Positions 45,188-54,285 of a stretch of 64,000 bases of DNA are shown one piece after another. A program made the position numbers and the translations under genes. The notes under the pieces are model-generated. The model was not told the origin of the DNA. It saw only the letters and a program-made list of their open reading frames with translations, and did no database searches. Position 1 is the first letter of the stretch. The number at the start of each line of letters is the position of its first letter. The stretch covers positions 9,269-73,268 of the forward strand of contig JADJCX010000014.1 in assembly GCA_016703005.1 (NCBI GenBank). The letters are read 5' to 3'. The DNA comes from Flavobacteriales bacterium. Lineage in GTDB: Bacteria; Bacteroidota; Bacteroidia; Flavobacteriales_F; PHOS-HE28.

Positions 45188-46021
45188 TCAGGATCCGGAC
45201 TCACCGATGGTCGTGGTTGTGCCCCGGCTCAGTTGCGCTGCAAGCACCATACGTTGTTCCTTGAGGCGTTGCATGTTCGCCGCGAACCAGTTGTCGATAC
45301 GTTGTTTCATTTCCGGCGGCATATCCGATTGCTTTCGCATGGCGTTGATCGCCAGCAGGTCGGGATCGCTCTTGAGCAGGGCGATCACATTGCGCAGGTC
45401 GGGCATACCGGGCAGGATCTTGAAGATGGCGCGCATCAGTTGAAGGTCCTCCGGGTAATCCACCGTCAAGCGCACTTCCGGCATCCTCAGCGCCGCTTCT
45501 GCCTCGATCATCAGCACGTCGAAGGCTTCTGGCCGGTTCAGGAAGGCGCCCCAGTAACCGGTGTCCTCTTCTTCTTTCAGTGCTACCACCGTTTCGAGTA
45601 CTGCACGGCCCATACCGTATGGGGAGCAGCCCATGGGCAGTCCGCCATACCGCACCAGGTCGCGGCCCTTGGCGATCTCGTCGCGTATCCGCAGGCAATG
45701 ATCCAATTGGAAGATCGGGTTCTCGCCGGTGATCCCTACGAAACCATAAGCGTCCGTTTCACGGCAAGCGCCGCAGAGCCGCAGCAGTATGTCCTCCGGG
45801 TGCCCTCTGGAAACACCGATGCCATGGCGGTGCGCGATCGCCTGCAGCGGATCATCGCTGGAAAGAGGGGAGGTGCAAACGATCACATCCTCTTTGCTGA
45901 ACACTTTCAGAGCCCGTTCGATGATCTTGCTCACCACCTCGGTGCCGTCGAGTTCCAATAGAAGTTTGGTGGGCAGCCGTACACTGCTGAGCCGGGCGGT
46001 GATGAGGAAGGGAATGCGCAT
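45188..46021 (-). CDS. SpsF-like cytidylyltransferase family protein
   Basis: 277 residues from ATG 46021 (MRIPFLITARLSSVRLPTKL); the Met at 46066 overlaps the upstream gene and is rejected. The nucleotide-binding start ITARLSSVRLPTKLLLELDG and then DVIVCTSPLSSDDPLQAIAH, SRGHPEDILLRL, VGITGENPIFQLD and VRLTVDYPEDLQLMRAIF fit the SpsF/NeuA-like nucleotidyltransferase fold. Position after the PtmE-like and NeuC/NeuB genes suggests CMP activation of the nonulosonate. A second SpsF-like gene lies at 55838-56605, so which is the CMP-sugar synthetase is open. Confidence 0.72.
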   Translation of the reverse strand: MRIPFLITARLSSVRLPTKLLLELDGTEVVSKIIERALKVFSKEDVIVCTSPLSSDDPLQAIAHRHGIGVSRGHPEDILLRLCGACRETDAYGFVGITGENPIFQLDHCLRIRDEIAKGRDLVRYGGLPMGCSPYGMGRAVLETVVALKEEEDTGYWGAFLNRPEAFDVLMIEAEAALRMPEVRLTVDYPEDLQLMRAIFKILPGMPDLRNVIALLKSDPDLLAINAMRKQSDMPPEMKQRIDNWFAANMQRLKEQRMVLAAQLSRGTTTTIGESGS

Positions 46022-46046
46022 TTGACGTTCCGTTACTTGTGCGATA

Positions 46047-47093
46047 TCACGCAGAGCGTTGCCCATGATCGCGCCGCGCGCGTTGCAGGTCTTCGTGCTT
46101 GCCGATGTCGAGCCAATAGCCGGTGATGGGGAAGGCGATCACTTTGCCTTGGCGGTCGAGCAGGTCTTGGATCAGGTCGGTCGCGTTGTATGCGGTACCT
46201 GAGGGTACCTGGCCGGTCACGTCGCGCTTCATCATATAGATGCCGGCGTTGCACGGGTACGCGATCGATGGTTTCTCGCGGAAGGCGCGCACACGGTCGC
46301 CCTCGAGGTCCATCACGGCGTAGGGGAGGCTCACATGGTGATCGGTGGTGGCCACGGCCAGGTCGGCATCGGCCTCACGGAACCGTTTGTACATGCGATC
46401 GAGCGCCACGTCAGTGAGCAGATCGCTGTTCATCATCAAGAGCGCTTCGTGCCGCATACTATCGAGCAATGCAAGCGCGCCAGCCGTTCCCAACGGTGCA
46501 TCCTCGTGTACGTATCGGATCCGCAGTCCGAAACGTTCGCCATCGCCGAGGTGCTCCATGATCCGTTCGCGGAGGTAGTTCACCGAAATGGCCACGTGCT
46601 GTATGCCGAAGCGGGACAACAATCCGAGCGTGTGCTCGATGATGGGCTTGCCGCCAACGGGGATCAACGGCTTCGGAAGGTCGTCGGTGTCGGGCCTTAG
46701 GCGTTCGCCCCGCCCGCCGGCCATGATCAGCGCGTCCAGTGGCAGGATGCTCTGCGTGCTGTCCACATCCGCGATGCGCACGAGCCGCCCTGCTGCATCA
46801 ATGATCGGTAACAACTTGATGCCGCGCGCGCGCAACTCATCCAATAAGTCCACGGCATCGGCATCGTCCCGCAGTGATCGCGGCGAAGGGTTCATGATCG
46901 TCGCAGCCGGCTGGGAGAGTTCTTTACCCGCGAGCAATCCACGCCGCACATCACCATCGGTGATGCTGCCCACCAATCGGCCATCCGTGTCCACCACGAA
47001 CAGGTTGAGATACAGGCCGGCGCCGTTCAACTTCTCCAACGCTTCCTTTATGGAGGCGTTTGCGCGGAGCACATGTCGGTCGTTGGGGATCAT
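46047..47093 (-). CDS. CBS-domain nucleotidyltransferase, PtmE-like
   Basis: 348 residues from ATG 47093 (MIPNDRHVLRANASIKEALE). A pair of CBS domains (residues about 10-115: LFVVDTDGRLVGSITDGDVR, LPIIDAAGRLVRIADVDS) precedes an NTP-transferase domain: LDALIMAGGRGERLRPDTDD, LPKPLIPVGGKPIIEHTLGL, LLMMNSDLLTD, FREKPSIAYPCNAGIYMM. This fusion is the PtmE type, which in the Campylobacter legionaminic-acid route makes GDP-glucosamine from glucosamine-1-phosphate. It lies seven bases after neuC. I infer that role here. Confidence 0.82.
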   Translation of the reverse strand: MIPNDRHVLRANASIKEALEKLNGAGLYLNLFVVDTDGRLVGSITDGDVRRGLLAGKELSQPAATIMNPSPRSLRDDADAVDLLDELRARGIKLLPIIDAAGRLVRIADVDSTQSILPLDALIMAGGRGERLRPDTDDLPKPLIPVGGKPIIEHTLGLLSRFGIQHVAISVNYLRERIMEHLGDGERFGLRIRYVHEDAPLGTAGALALLDSMRHEALLMMNSDLLTDVALDRMYKRFREADADLAVATTDHHVSLPYAVMDLEGDRVRAFREKPSIAYPCNAGIYMMKRDVTGQVPSGTAYNATDLIQDLLDRQGKVIAFPITGYWLDIGKHEDLQRARRDHGQRSA

Positions 47094-47100
47094 GCGAACA

Positions 47101-48225
47101 TCAACCCTTTCGAAGGGAAGGGAGTGGAAACTGTTTGAGCAGGCCGACCATGCGTTGTGCCGCTTGGCCATCGCCATATGTGCCTTGCACATTTGCCGGA
47201 GGACCGGCCTCGATGACCTTCACGGCGGCTAGTATCGCATCGGTATCCATGCGGCAACGTTGGATGTTGGGTGTAACAATGCGTCCGGTCTGGCGTTCGC
47301 CCAGATCAATGACGTGTTTCGGGCAGAAGGATGCCTCCACGTAGCCGCTGCTGCTGTTGCCGAGCACGAACGCGCAATACCGCATACAGGAGAGGTAGCC
47401 CAGTGCCCCCAGTGAATCGACGCTAGTGGCCGACGGTATCCCGGATAAGAGGACCTTCCAGCGCTCGCGTAAACGCAGACCGTGCGTGTCCGCATTCGGC
47501 AACGTTACCAGTAGGCGGTACCGTTCAGCAATGGTGCTAAGGGCACTGGAGAAGTTCGACCAGTCCGCTTCTTCGTCAGTGCTCCCTGCGGTCTCCGGAT
47601 GGTAGGTAATGAGCACAGTGGGGTGGGACAGGTCGCAACCAAAGCGGTCCTTGATGGCATCGACCGGGAGCAATTGCATACTGCAGAGATTGTCAATGCT
47701 CAACGCACCCGTGTTGTACACGTTGTCATCGGACCCCGTGAGATGATGTACACGTTGTCTGTAAGCTTCCGCACCGGTGAAGTGCAACGCGGACATGTGC
47801 GTGATGGAATGGCGTAACGCATTGTCCATGGCGCCCAGTGTTGTTTCGCCGCCATGCAAGTGGGCAACAGGTATCCCGAACGGAAGTGCCGCCGCAACAG
47901 CGGCGAACATCTCGTAGCGATCACCGAGGGCTACGATCAGGTCGGTACCGTGATCGCGCCACACGGCACTGAACTGCTCCATGGTCTTGGCCATCGCCAG
48001 GGTTATACCTGCGGCATCGTCGCTCACCAGAACTGGCGGCAGGACCAGCGTTGGTGCAAACCCGGACGCGACCACTTCATCGAGCGTATGTCCAAAACGG
48101 CGGTCGCCATGACTTCCGAATGCGATCACGTGCAATTGAAAGAACTGATCCGCCCGCAGTGCATGGAGCAGCGGCAACTGAATGCCGAAGTCGGCCCGGC
48201 TGCTGGTAAGCACCGTGATCCTCAT
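47101..48225 (-). CDS. neuC: Hydrolysing nucleotide-sugar 2-epimerase, NeuC/LegG type
   Basis: 374 residues. MRITVLTSSRADFGIQLPLL and IVALGDRYEMFAAVAAALPF, then PVAHLHGGETTLGAMDNALR and HSITHMSALHFTGAEAYRQR are hallmarks of UDP-GlcNAc 2-epimerases that release free ManNAc or its 2,4-diacetamido analogue. Late: LVTLPNADTHGLRLRERWKV, AFVLGNSSSGYVEAS, IDLGERQTGRIVTPN. It makes the 6-carbon substrate for the NeuB condensation. The start overlaps the neuB stop (ATGA). Confidence 0.92.
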   Translation of the reverse strand: MRITVLTSSRADFGIQLPLLHALRADQFFQLHVIAFGSHGDRRFGHTLDEVVASGFAPTLVLPPVLVSDDAAGITLAMAKTMEQFSAVWRDHGTDLIVALGDRYEMFAAVAAALPFGIPVAHLHGGETTLGAMDNALRHSITHMSALHFTGAEAYRQRVHHLTGSDDNVYNTGALSIDNLCSMQLLPVDAIKDRFGCDLSHPTVLITYHPETAGSTDEEADWSNFSSALSTIAERYRLLVTLPNADTHGLRLRERWKVLLSGIPSATSVDSLGALGYLSCMRYCAFVLGNSSSGYVEASFCPKHVIDLGERQTGRIVTPNIQRCRMDTDAILAAVKVIEAGPPANVQGTYGDGQAAQRMVGLLKQFPLPSLRKG

Positions 48226-49245
48226 TGCAGGTCCTGTTCTTGGAGTTTCGTGCCCTTGCTCAGGTCGCGCGTGGTGCGCATGCCGATCACCTCGTCGATC
48301 CGCATGGGCGGAATGCCGTCGCCCGGGCGCAGCATGATCAGATCGTCGGCCGCGATCTGTTCGCCTTTAGCCACTGGCTGTGAAAGGTGAATGCTCTTGC
48401 GTGCAATGGCAATGTTCTTCGTTTCGCTGGGGCTGGGTTGCTTGTCAGCAGTGCCCAAGGCCGCTTCGATATTGCGGATGGCCTGCACCATGGCCTTCAA
48501 TTCCGCAGGTTCCAGCGATGCACGGTGGTCCGGCCCAGACATGGAGCGATCCAGCGTAATGTGCTTTTCGATGACCGTTGCACCAAGTGCCACCGCGGCT
48601 ATGGGTACTTCGATGCCCAGCGTGTGGTCGCTGTATCCCACCGGAACCCCGAACGCCTCGCGCATGGTGCCCATGGTGCGCAGGTGTACATCGGCCATGG
48701 GTGTGGGGTACTCGGTGTTACAATGCAGGAGCGTTATCCTCTGTTCGTCGGCGCCGTTATCCAAGAGCACATCCAGCGCGGCACGCACCTCATCCATCGT
48801 GCACATACCGGTACTGATAATCAAGGCGCGGGAATGCGCGGGCCATCGCTTGCAAGTACGGCTTGTTCGTGATCTCGCCGCTCGGGATCTTCCCGATGGT
48901 GATGCCCTTGCGCTTCAGTAAAGCAATGCTGTCGGTATCGAAAGGAGTGGAGAGAAAAGCGATGCCGCGTGCCGTGCAATGTGCGATCAACGCATCATGG
49001 TCAGATTCGGTGAGTTCGAGCGCACGTACCATTTCCAGCTGACTTTGCGCAGCACCGGTGTTGCGCTGTTGGTATTCTGCTTTGGGTGCATCTTCCGCAA
49101 TGTTCATCTCCGCTTTGAAGGTCTGGAACTTCACCATGTCGGCCCCGGCATCCGCTGCCACGTCGATCAAACGCTTTGCCAGCGCTAGGTCGCCGTTGTG
49201 GTTCACACCGGCTTCGGCAATGATGGTCGTACGCAGGAGTGTCAA
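48222..49245 (-). CDS. neuB: N-acetylneuraminate/legionaminate synthase NeuB, one frameshift
   Basis: Condenses the 2-epimerase product with PEP to form the nine-carbon nonulosonic acid. The N-terminal half (TIIAEAGVNHNGDLALAKRL, ADMVKFQTFKAE, IAFLSTPFDTDSIALLKR, GKIPSGEITNKPYLQAMAR) and C-terminal half (IISTGMCTMDEVRAALDVLL, GYSDHTLGIEVPIAAVALGA, EKHITLDRSMSGPDHRASLE, SAF domain RKSIHLSQPVAKGEQIAADD) are in different frames. They join near 48820 by removal of one base in a GC-rich run. The start is taken as TTG 49245, which overlaps the upstream stop as TTGA; no ATG lies near. About 340 residues when repaired. Confidence 0.85.
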
Positions 49246-50528
49246 AGTTCTCGTGCTGGTTGGCCTACCACCGTTGATCCGTTCTGCACATCCTTCAGCA
49301 CGACCGTTCCTGCCCCTACCACGCAATCCTCACCTACCTGCACCGACTGAAGCAGTATGGCGCGACTGCCGATGAAGGTGCGAGCTCCCACTGTGCAATC
49401 GCCGTTGATGATCGCACCGGTGGAAATGTGGCAGTGATCACCGATAACCGAATCATGCTCCACCACCGCACCGGTATTGAGGATGCAATTCCCGCCAATG
49501 TGCGCGGCACTGTTCACGATAGCGTAGTGGCCTACTACTGTTCCAGCCCCGAGCGTGGCACCAGTGGCCAACCGGGCAGATGGGGACACCACCGTTGCCA
49601 AGGACCCACCTGCTTTTGCCACCAGATCGAACAAACGCACTCGCAGGCTTGCGTCCTTGATCTGCCCTGCCGTCACGAGCATGCTATGTCCTTCCGCCAC
49701 GAGTTCGGCGATCCGTGCATCGGTACCGATGATCGGATGACCGAGCACGTCATCGCCGACGAATTCCTCGCGATCGAGCACACCTTCGATCCGCCATTTA
49801 CCCTCCGCCTCGATCACATCGATCACAGCCCGGCAGTGGCCACCCCCGCCGACAAGTATGAGTGATGGTTTGGACTTGCCTTTCGCACCGTTGGCCCGTT
49901 CCGCAGGCGCCAGCGTTTTCGCAGGCACACCCACCACCGTGAGGCCCGATGCCACATCCTTGGTGACCACACTGCCCGCTCCGATCCTGCAGTCATCGCC
50001 GATGTTCAATCCTTGCAGCACGGTGGCATTCGTGCCGATCAGGTTGTTGTTGCCTATGGTGACGCTACCGGAAATATTCGCCGACGGATTGATGACATTG
50101 GCGTCGCCGATGATGCAATCGTGCCCGATCGTGCAGGTGAGATTGAACACGTTGAACGATCCGATGCGGATCGCCGTGGTGAACATGGTATTGCTGGTGA
50201 TGATGTTGCCGATGCCCATGGTCACCCCGTGTTCATCGCCCGTCATCGTGGGATGTATGAGGTTGGGGAAGGGCCACTCTTCTTTGTACCGTGCGGAGAG
50301 TTTCGCGATCACATGTGGATCACCGGAACCTATGGCCAGCGCCGAACCTTTCTTCAGTGTTGCGATGGCTCCCTCCGGAAGCACCGGATATGAGATGTTC
50401 CCGATCACCGTTTCATATCCCCCTGACAGGTCGAAGAACCCGCGCACGTTGAACTTGCCCGTGGCCCTGGCCAACCAGCACACTTCCTTGGCGAAACCAC
50501 CCGCACCGAGGATCCAAAGGTCGGTCAT
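49242..50528 (-). CDS. Fusion of two PglD/NeuD-type sugar acyltransferases
   Basis: 428 residues in one uninterrupted frame containing two complete copies of a PglD-like enzyme. Unit 1 (about 1-207): LWILGAGGFAKEVCWLARAT, then left-handed beta-helix repeats with GHDCIIGDANVINPSA and VVGVPAKTL. A basic linker (ERANGAKGKSK) leads to unit 2 (about 221-428): LILVGGGGHCRAVIDVIEAE, then EHDSVIGDHCHISTGA and VVGQPAREL. Both units keep the HD and IGD.-type catalytic/CoA motifs. The legionaminic route needs an N-acetyltransferase (LegH), and some cassettes also carry an O-acetyltransferase (NeuD). A bifunctional enzyme is the natural inference. It overlaps legC (ATGA) and neuB (TTGA). Confidence 0.85.
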   Translation of the reverse strand: MTDLWILGAGGFAKEVCWLARATGKFNVRGFFDLSGGYETVIGNISYPVLPEGAIATLKKGSALAIGSGDPHVIAKLSARYKEEWPFPNLIHPTMTGDEHGVTMGIGNIITSNTMFTTAIRIGSFNVFNLTCTIGHDCIIGDANVINPSANISGSVTIGNNNLIGTNATVLQGLNIGDDCRIGAGSVVTKDVASGLTVVGVPAKTLAPAERANGAKGKSKPSLILVGGGGHCRAVIDVIEAEGKWRIEGVLDREEFVGDDVLGHPIIGTDARIAELVAEGHSMLVTAGQIKDASLRVRLFDLVAKAGGSLATVVSPSARLATGATLGAGTVVGHYAIVNSAAHIGGNCILNTGAVVEHDSVIGDHCHISTGAIINGDCTVGARTFIGSRAILLQSVQVGEDCVVGAGTVVLKDVQNGSTVVGQPAREL

Positions 50529-51682
50529 GTCAAGGGGTTTTGCTTGGGATAGGCACTGCTCGGAATGTTCACCAAACGGTCCTGTATATCGCGGCTAACT
50601 GCAAGATCCCCGTGGATGGCATTGGTATACATCGGCTGATCGGTGGCCAGTTCCGAAGCGGGACGGGCTTGTATATCGCCGGCATGGCAGGCCGATAGGA
50701 AAGCATCGCGCTCCTGCATGTTGCGCATCAACACGGCGTTGAGCCAATGGTTGCTGCGCGTGCCGGTGGGTTCTTGCACCATCGTCCACGGCGTACCGGC
50801 GAACAACGCGTTGTATCGCTCGTGCAGCTCCCGCTTCACAGCGATGTTGTGCGGCAGCTTGCGCATCTGGCTCCTGAGCAACGCGGCATTCAGGTTCGGC
50901 ATGCGGTAGTTGTAGCCGGTGGCATCGTGGCTGAAGGCCCATGGGTGTGCCACTTTCGCTTGTGTGGTAAGATGCTTGGCACGTTTGGCCATGTCCGCAT
51001 CGCCGAACAACACGGCACCACCGCCGCCGCACGTGATGATCTTGTTGCCGTTGAAGCTCAGCGTTGCCATAGGAGCGAAAGTGCCCGTGTGCTTGCCACC
51101 GCGGCAGGAGCCGAGCGATTCAGCTGCATCCTCGATCACGGTGATGTTCCATTCGGCGCACACCGCCACCAGCGCATCGATGTGCATGGGCAGACCGAAA
51201 CTGTGCATGGGCACACATGCCCGCACCCGTTTGCCGCTCGAATGAACGCACGCGCGCCCCTTCATTGTGCAATGCTTCACCAACCACGCGCGCACGGCAT
51301 CCGGTGAAAGTCCCAAGGTGTCGGCATCGATATCGAGGAACACGGGTGCAGCACCGGTGTATGAAATGGCGTTGCACGTGGCGATGAAGGTGAAGGGCTG
51401 CGTGATCACGAGGTCGTTCGGACCGCATTCGGCGAGCATGAGCGCGGTGTGCAATGCAGCCGTGCCGTTCACCACGGCCACCGCGTGGGCAGCACCTGTG
51501 AACTTGACGAGGTCCTGTTCGAAGGCAGTGATCTCAGCACCTACGCTGCTTACATACGTGCTGCGCACGCAAGCCGCAACAGCCTCTTCATCCTCCTTGT
51601 CGAACCATGGCGCGTGCAGCGGTATAGGCCCGGTCGGATGGCCGAAGATCCCGCGAATGCCGTCGATGACTTCGTCAAACAT
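50525..51682 (-). CDS. legC: LegC-family PLP aminotransferase
   Basis: 385 residues, DegT/DnrJ/EryC1/StrS fold. The N-terminal MFDEVIDGIRGIFG and IPLHAPWFDKEDEEAVAACV are typical of LegC. AVAVVNGTAALHTALMLA, VIEDAAESLGSCRGGKHTGT and the PLP-lysine region LSFNGNKIITCGGGGAVLFG are present. It aminates C4 of the 4-keto-6-deoxy nucleotide sugar made by the LegB-type dehydratase, whose gene overlaps it by eight bases. Confidence 0.9.
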   Translation of the reverse strand: MFDEVIDGIRGIFGHPTGPIPLHAPWFDKEDEEAVAACVRSTYVSSVGAEITAFEQDLVKFTGAAHAVAVVNGTAALHTALMLAECGPNDLVITQPFTFIATCNAISYTGAAPVFLDIDADTLGLSPDAVRAWLVKHCTMKGRACVHSSGKRVRACVPMHSFGLPMHIDALVAVCAEWNITVIEDAAESLGSCRGGKHTGTFAPMATLSFNGNKIITCGGGGAVLFGDADMAKRAKHLTTQAKVAHPWAFSHDATGYNYRMPNLNAALLRSQMRKLPHNIAVKRELHERYNALFAGTPWTMVQEPTGTRSNHWLNAVLMRNMQERDAFLSACHAGDIQARPASELATDQPMYTNAIHGDLAVSRDIQDRLVNIPSSAYPKQNPLT

Positions 51683-52664
51683 TGTACATCTCCCACTTGT
51701 AGGCAGCGCGATTGGCCGGTTGGCTGAACCAATCGATCGTCCGCATCAAACCTTGTTCGAGGTTGCAAGCGGGGTTCCAGTCCGTGGTGGACTTCAACTT
51801 TTCCGCGCTGCCCAGCAACCGTTCAACTTCGCTGTTCGCAGGCCGGAGGCGTTCATCGCTCGATACGATCGTGGCTTGCTTCCCGGTAAGGGTCATCAGC
51901 TTCTTCGCCAGATCGCCCACGCTTATCTCCTGTTGAGTGGCAATGTTCACTTCGGCACCGATCAGCGAAGATTGTTCGGCGATCGCTATGAACGCTTGCG
52001 CCGTGTCTTCAACGTACACGAGATCCCGCGTTGGGTGGACGGAACCGAGCTTTATCTCCGTTGCGCCAGCAAGCAGTTGTGTGAGAATGGTGGGGATCAC
52101 TGCTCGCGCACTTTGGCGCGGACCGTACGTGTTGAATGGCCGCACCACACTTACCGGCGTGCCAAAACTCAGGTGGAACGAAAGCGCCAAGTAGTCGGCG
52201 CCGATCTTGGTGGCGCTGTACGGCGATTGGCCTTGGCGTGGATGCTCCTCGGTAATGGGAATGGTGCGGGCTGTGCCATACACCTCGCTCGTGCTGGTCA
52301 CCAATAAGCGCTGCACACCGGCATCGCGCGCGGCCTGCAGCACATTCAGCGTTCCCTTCACATTGGTGTCCACATAATTGTCAGGCGAGTGGTAGCTGTA
52401 CGGTATGCCGATCAGCGCGGCTAAGTGGAACACTTCATCGCAGTCCTTCACCGCCAGGCGCATGCCGTTCGGGTCGCGCACATCCCCGGCCATCACCTCG
52501 ATGTTCTTTTTCACATCCGGTGATAGGCTATCCAGCCATCCCCAACTGTTGCTGCTGTTGTAGCGCACCAACGCGCGCACGGTGCGGCCACTGCGTACCA
52601 GTGCTTCCGTGAGGTGGCTGCCGATGAACCCACCCGCGCCGGTGATCAATGTTCGTTGTGCCAT
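51675..52664 (-). CDS. legB: LegB-family nucleotide-sugar 4,6-dehydratase
   Basis: 329 residues, extended SDR. TLITGAGGFIGSHLTEALVR is the NAD site; VRALVRYNSSNSWGWLD, VFHLAALIGIPYSYHSPDNY (catalytic loop), SPYSATKIGADYLALSFHLS (YxxxK intact), VRPFNTYGPRQSARAVIPTI and the C-terminal WNPACNLEQGLMRTIDWF fit the LegB family. First committed step toward legionaminic acid. Upstream gap (52665-52823): no TAnnTTTG match. Confidence 0.9.
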   Translation of the reverse strand: MAQRTLITGAGGFIGSHLTEALVRSGRTVRALVRYNSSNSWGWLDSLSPDVKKNIEVMAGDVRDPNGMRLAVKDCDEVFHLAALIGIPYSYHSPDNYVDTNVKGTLNVLQAARDAGVQRLLVTSTSEVYGTARTIPITEEHPRQGQSPYSATKIGADYLALSFHLSFGTPVSVVRPFNTYGPRQSARAVIPTILTQLLAGATEIKLGSVHPTRDLVYVEDTAQAFIAIAEQSSLIGAEVNIATQQEISVGDLAKKLMTLTGKQATIVSSDERLRPANSEVERLLGSAEKLKSTTDWNPACNLEQGLMRTIDWFSQPANRAAYKWEMYNV

Positions 52665-52823
52665 AGTGTTCGGGCGAATGTACCCTTGGGTGGATATGGA
52701 TCCGGGTTGCCCGATGGTGTTTTGTTATCGGTTCCCGGTCAACGATCGATAGGGGTTGGCGCGGATCGGCTCCCAACGTATGGACGATGCCTTACGCTAC
52801 CGGTTGTTTGCTCCGAGCCCGCG

Positions 52824-54242
52824 TTACTGCAGGATCCTCCGCAAGCGTTCCACCAATGGAGCCGGTGTGGTGGTGGTTCCATGGAACTGCCGCGGTGCCC
52901 GCAAGTGATCGCGCAGTTCATCCAGGGTGAGGGCGATGCGCAATGCGCCGCTGGCCAGCGCTTCAGCAAAGAGATCGGCCGCGTTGCGATGAATGGCCAC
53001 GGAGGGTACGCCCATGCTGACCGCTTCCAGTACAACAGATGAGTATTGTGTAATGTGGAGATCGCATCCCTTCAGGACAGCGGCCAACGGTAGATCGGAC
53101 GCCCGGGAAACACGTGCATTCCCGGTGAGTCCCTCGGCGCCAAGCACCTCGGCAATAAGCGTCGGCAATTGTGGGTTACCGGGATGCGTACGCACTATCC
53201 ACTGACAAGTGGTGCGCGTCTCCCTGATCGCATCGAGGACCGGGTAGGGTAACACATCAGGCAGGAAGGCCGTGTAAATCACCCTCGTGCGGCCATCTTC
53301 CTCCCAAACTGGTTGAGATGCGAAACCAGTGGATCCTTCCATCCACGGGTTCCCGAGTGCGAGCGCCTTCAGCGGTGTAGCCGCGGCCCATGCCATGATG
53401 TTGTTCGCGCTGTCCTCGTCCCAACACCAGAACGCTGATGGCATAACGCTGTACGCATCCGAAGGCAAGGCCGCCCAAGGCCCGTACGCCAGATGGCCCT
53501 TCCCCTGTATGCCGTGCTGAAGGTCGACGCATCGTATGCCCAAGGCATGGCAGACGTGCTGCACGGCCAGGCTTTCGGTGGCGTACCAACACACCAGAAA
53601 AACACATTGTGGCCGCGACTCGCCCAGTAAGCGGGTATGCAGATCTAGATAGAGGTCGAAGTCGTGCAGTTGGCTGGCCAAATGCTGCAGCGTAGGTGTA
53701 TTGCCCATAGCCGATACCTCGCGCAGCAAGGCTTCCAACCCCACCACCGACCGGGGGTCGGGTTTTGGCTTGCGGGCGTGCAGCGCAGCGCGCAATGCCA
53801 ATGCGGGGCTCATATCGTAGCGCGGGCAATGGACCGATCTGTTCGCCGGCGGGCGCACACCATGCCGATGCTCCACCACCGTACTGCGGAGACCGAGTTC
53901 TCCAGCAGCTCCGATCAGCGGGTCCGCATACCGCTCATGCGCAACCCCATCCCAAATTTCGGTGAACCTGTTCTCGGTGTAGAACAGCAGATCGGTACGT
54001 TCAATGTGGCGATGAAAGGGAAGGAGCGAGACGGTACCGATGGCGAGTTGCTTCCACTTTGATTCCGGATTGCGCCTAGCTTGATCCAATACAGCGGTAT
54101 CGGCAAGTTCGTGGGCGATCAAGTGTTCGCCGATCTTCATTCAAAGGAGGGGCCAAATGCGTACCCCTTTGTGGATCATCGCGTTCACATCGTGCCGCCG
54201 TTCCAGATCATTGAGGAAGGCAACCACCTGCAAGCGGGTCAT
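52824..54242 (-). CDS. Putative glycan transferase, paralogue 2, with in-frame TGA
   Basis: Paralogue of 43700-45133. Reading from ATG 54242, MTRLQVVAFLNDLERRHDVN and GVRIWPLL match MTHAEAVAFLNDLEKRHDVQ and RVRVWPVI of the paralogue. A TGA (54141-54143) then sits exactly where the paralogue has Arg (IRL against L-stop-M), after which the same frame continues (MKIGEHLIAHEL, CRQ-like VDLQHGIQGKGHLAYG, LKGCDLHITQYSSVVLEAVS, MGVPSVAIHRNAADLF). CGA to TGA is a single transition. The product would be 472 residues; a restart at ATG 54140 gives 438. It lies between legB and the PtmA-like SDR. Confidence 0.65.
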
Positions 54243-54285
54243 CCCCACACTGGGCGTATCCGCGCCCGCGTCCTCTCGCGCTGGT

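Noticed and set aside
52665..52823. Possible promoter between legB and the transferase
   Set aside because: No TAnnTTTG match on the minus strand was found; the gap may only hold untranslated sequence.
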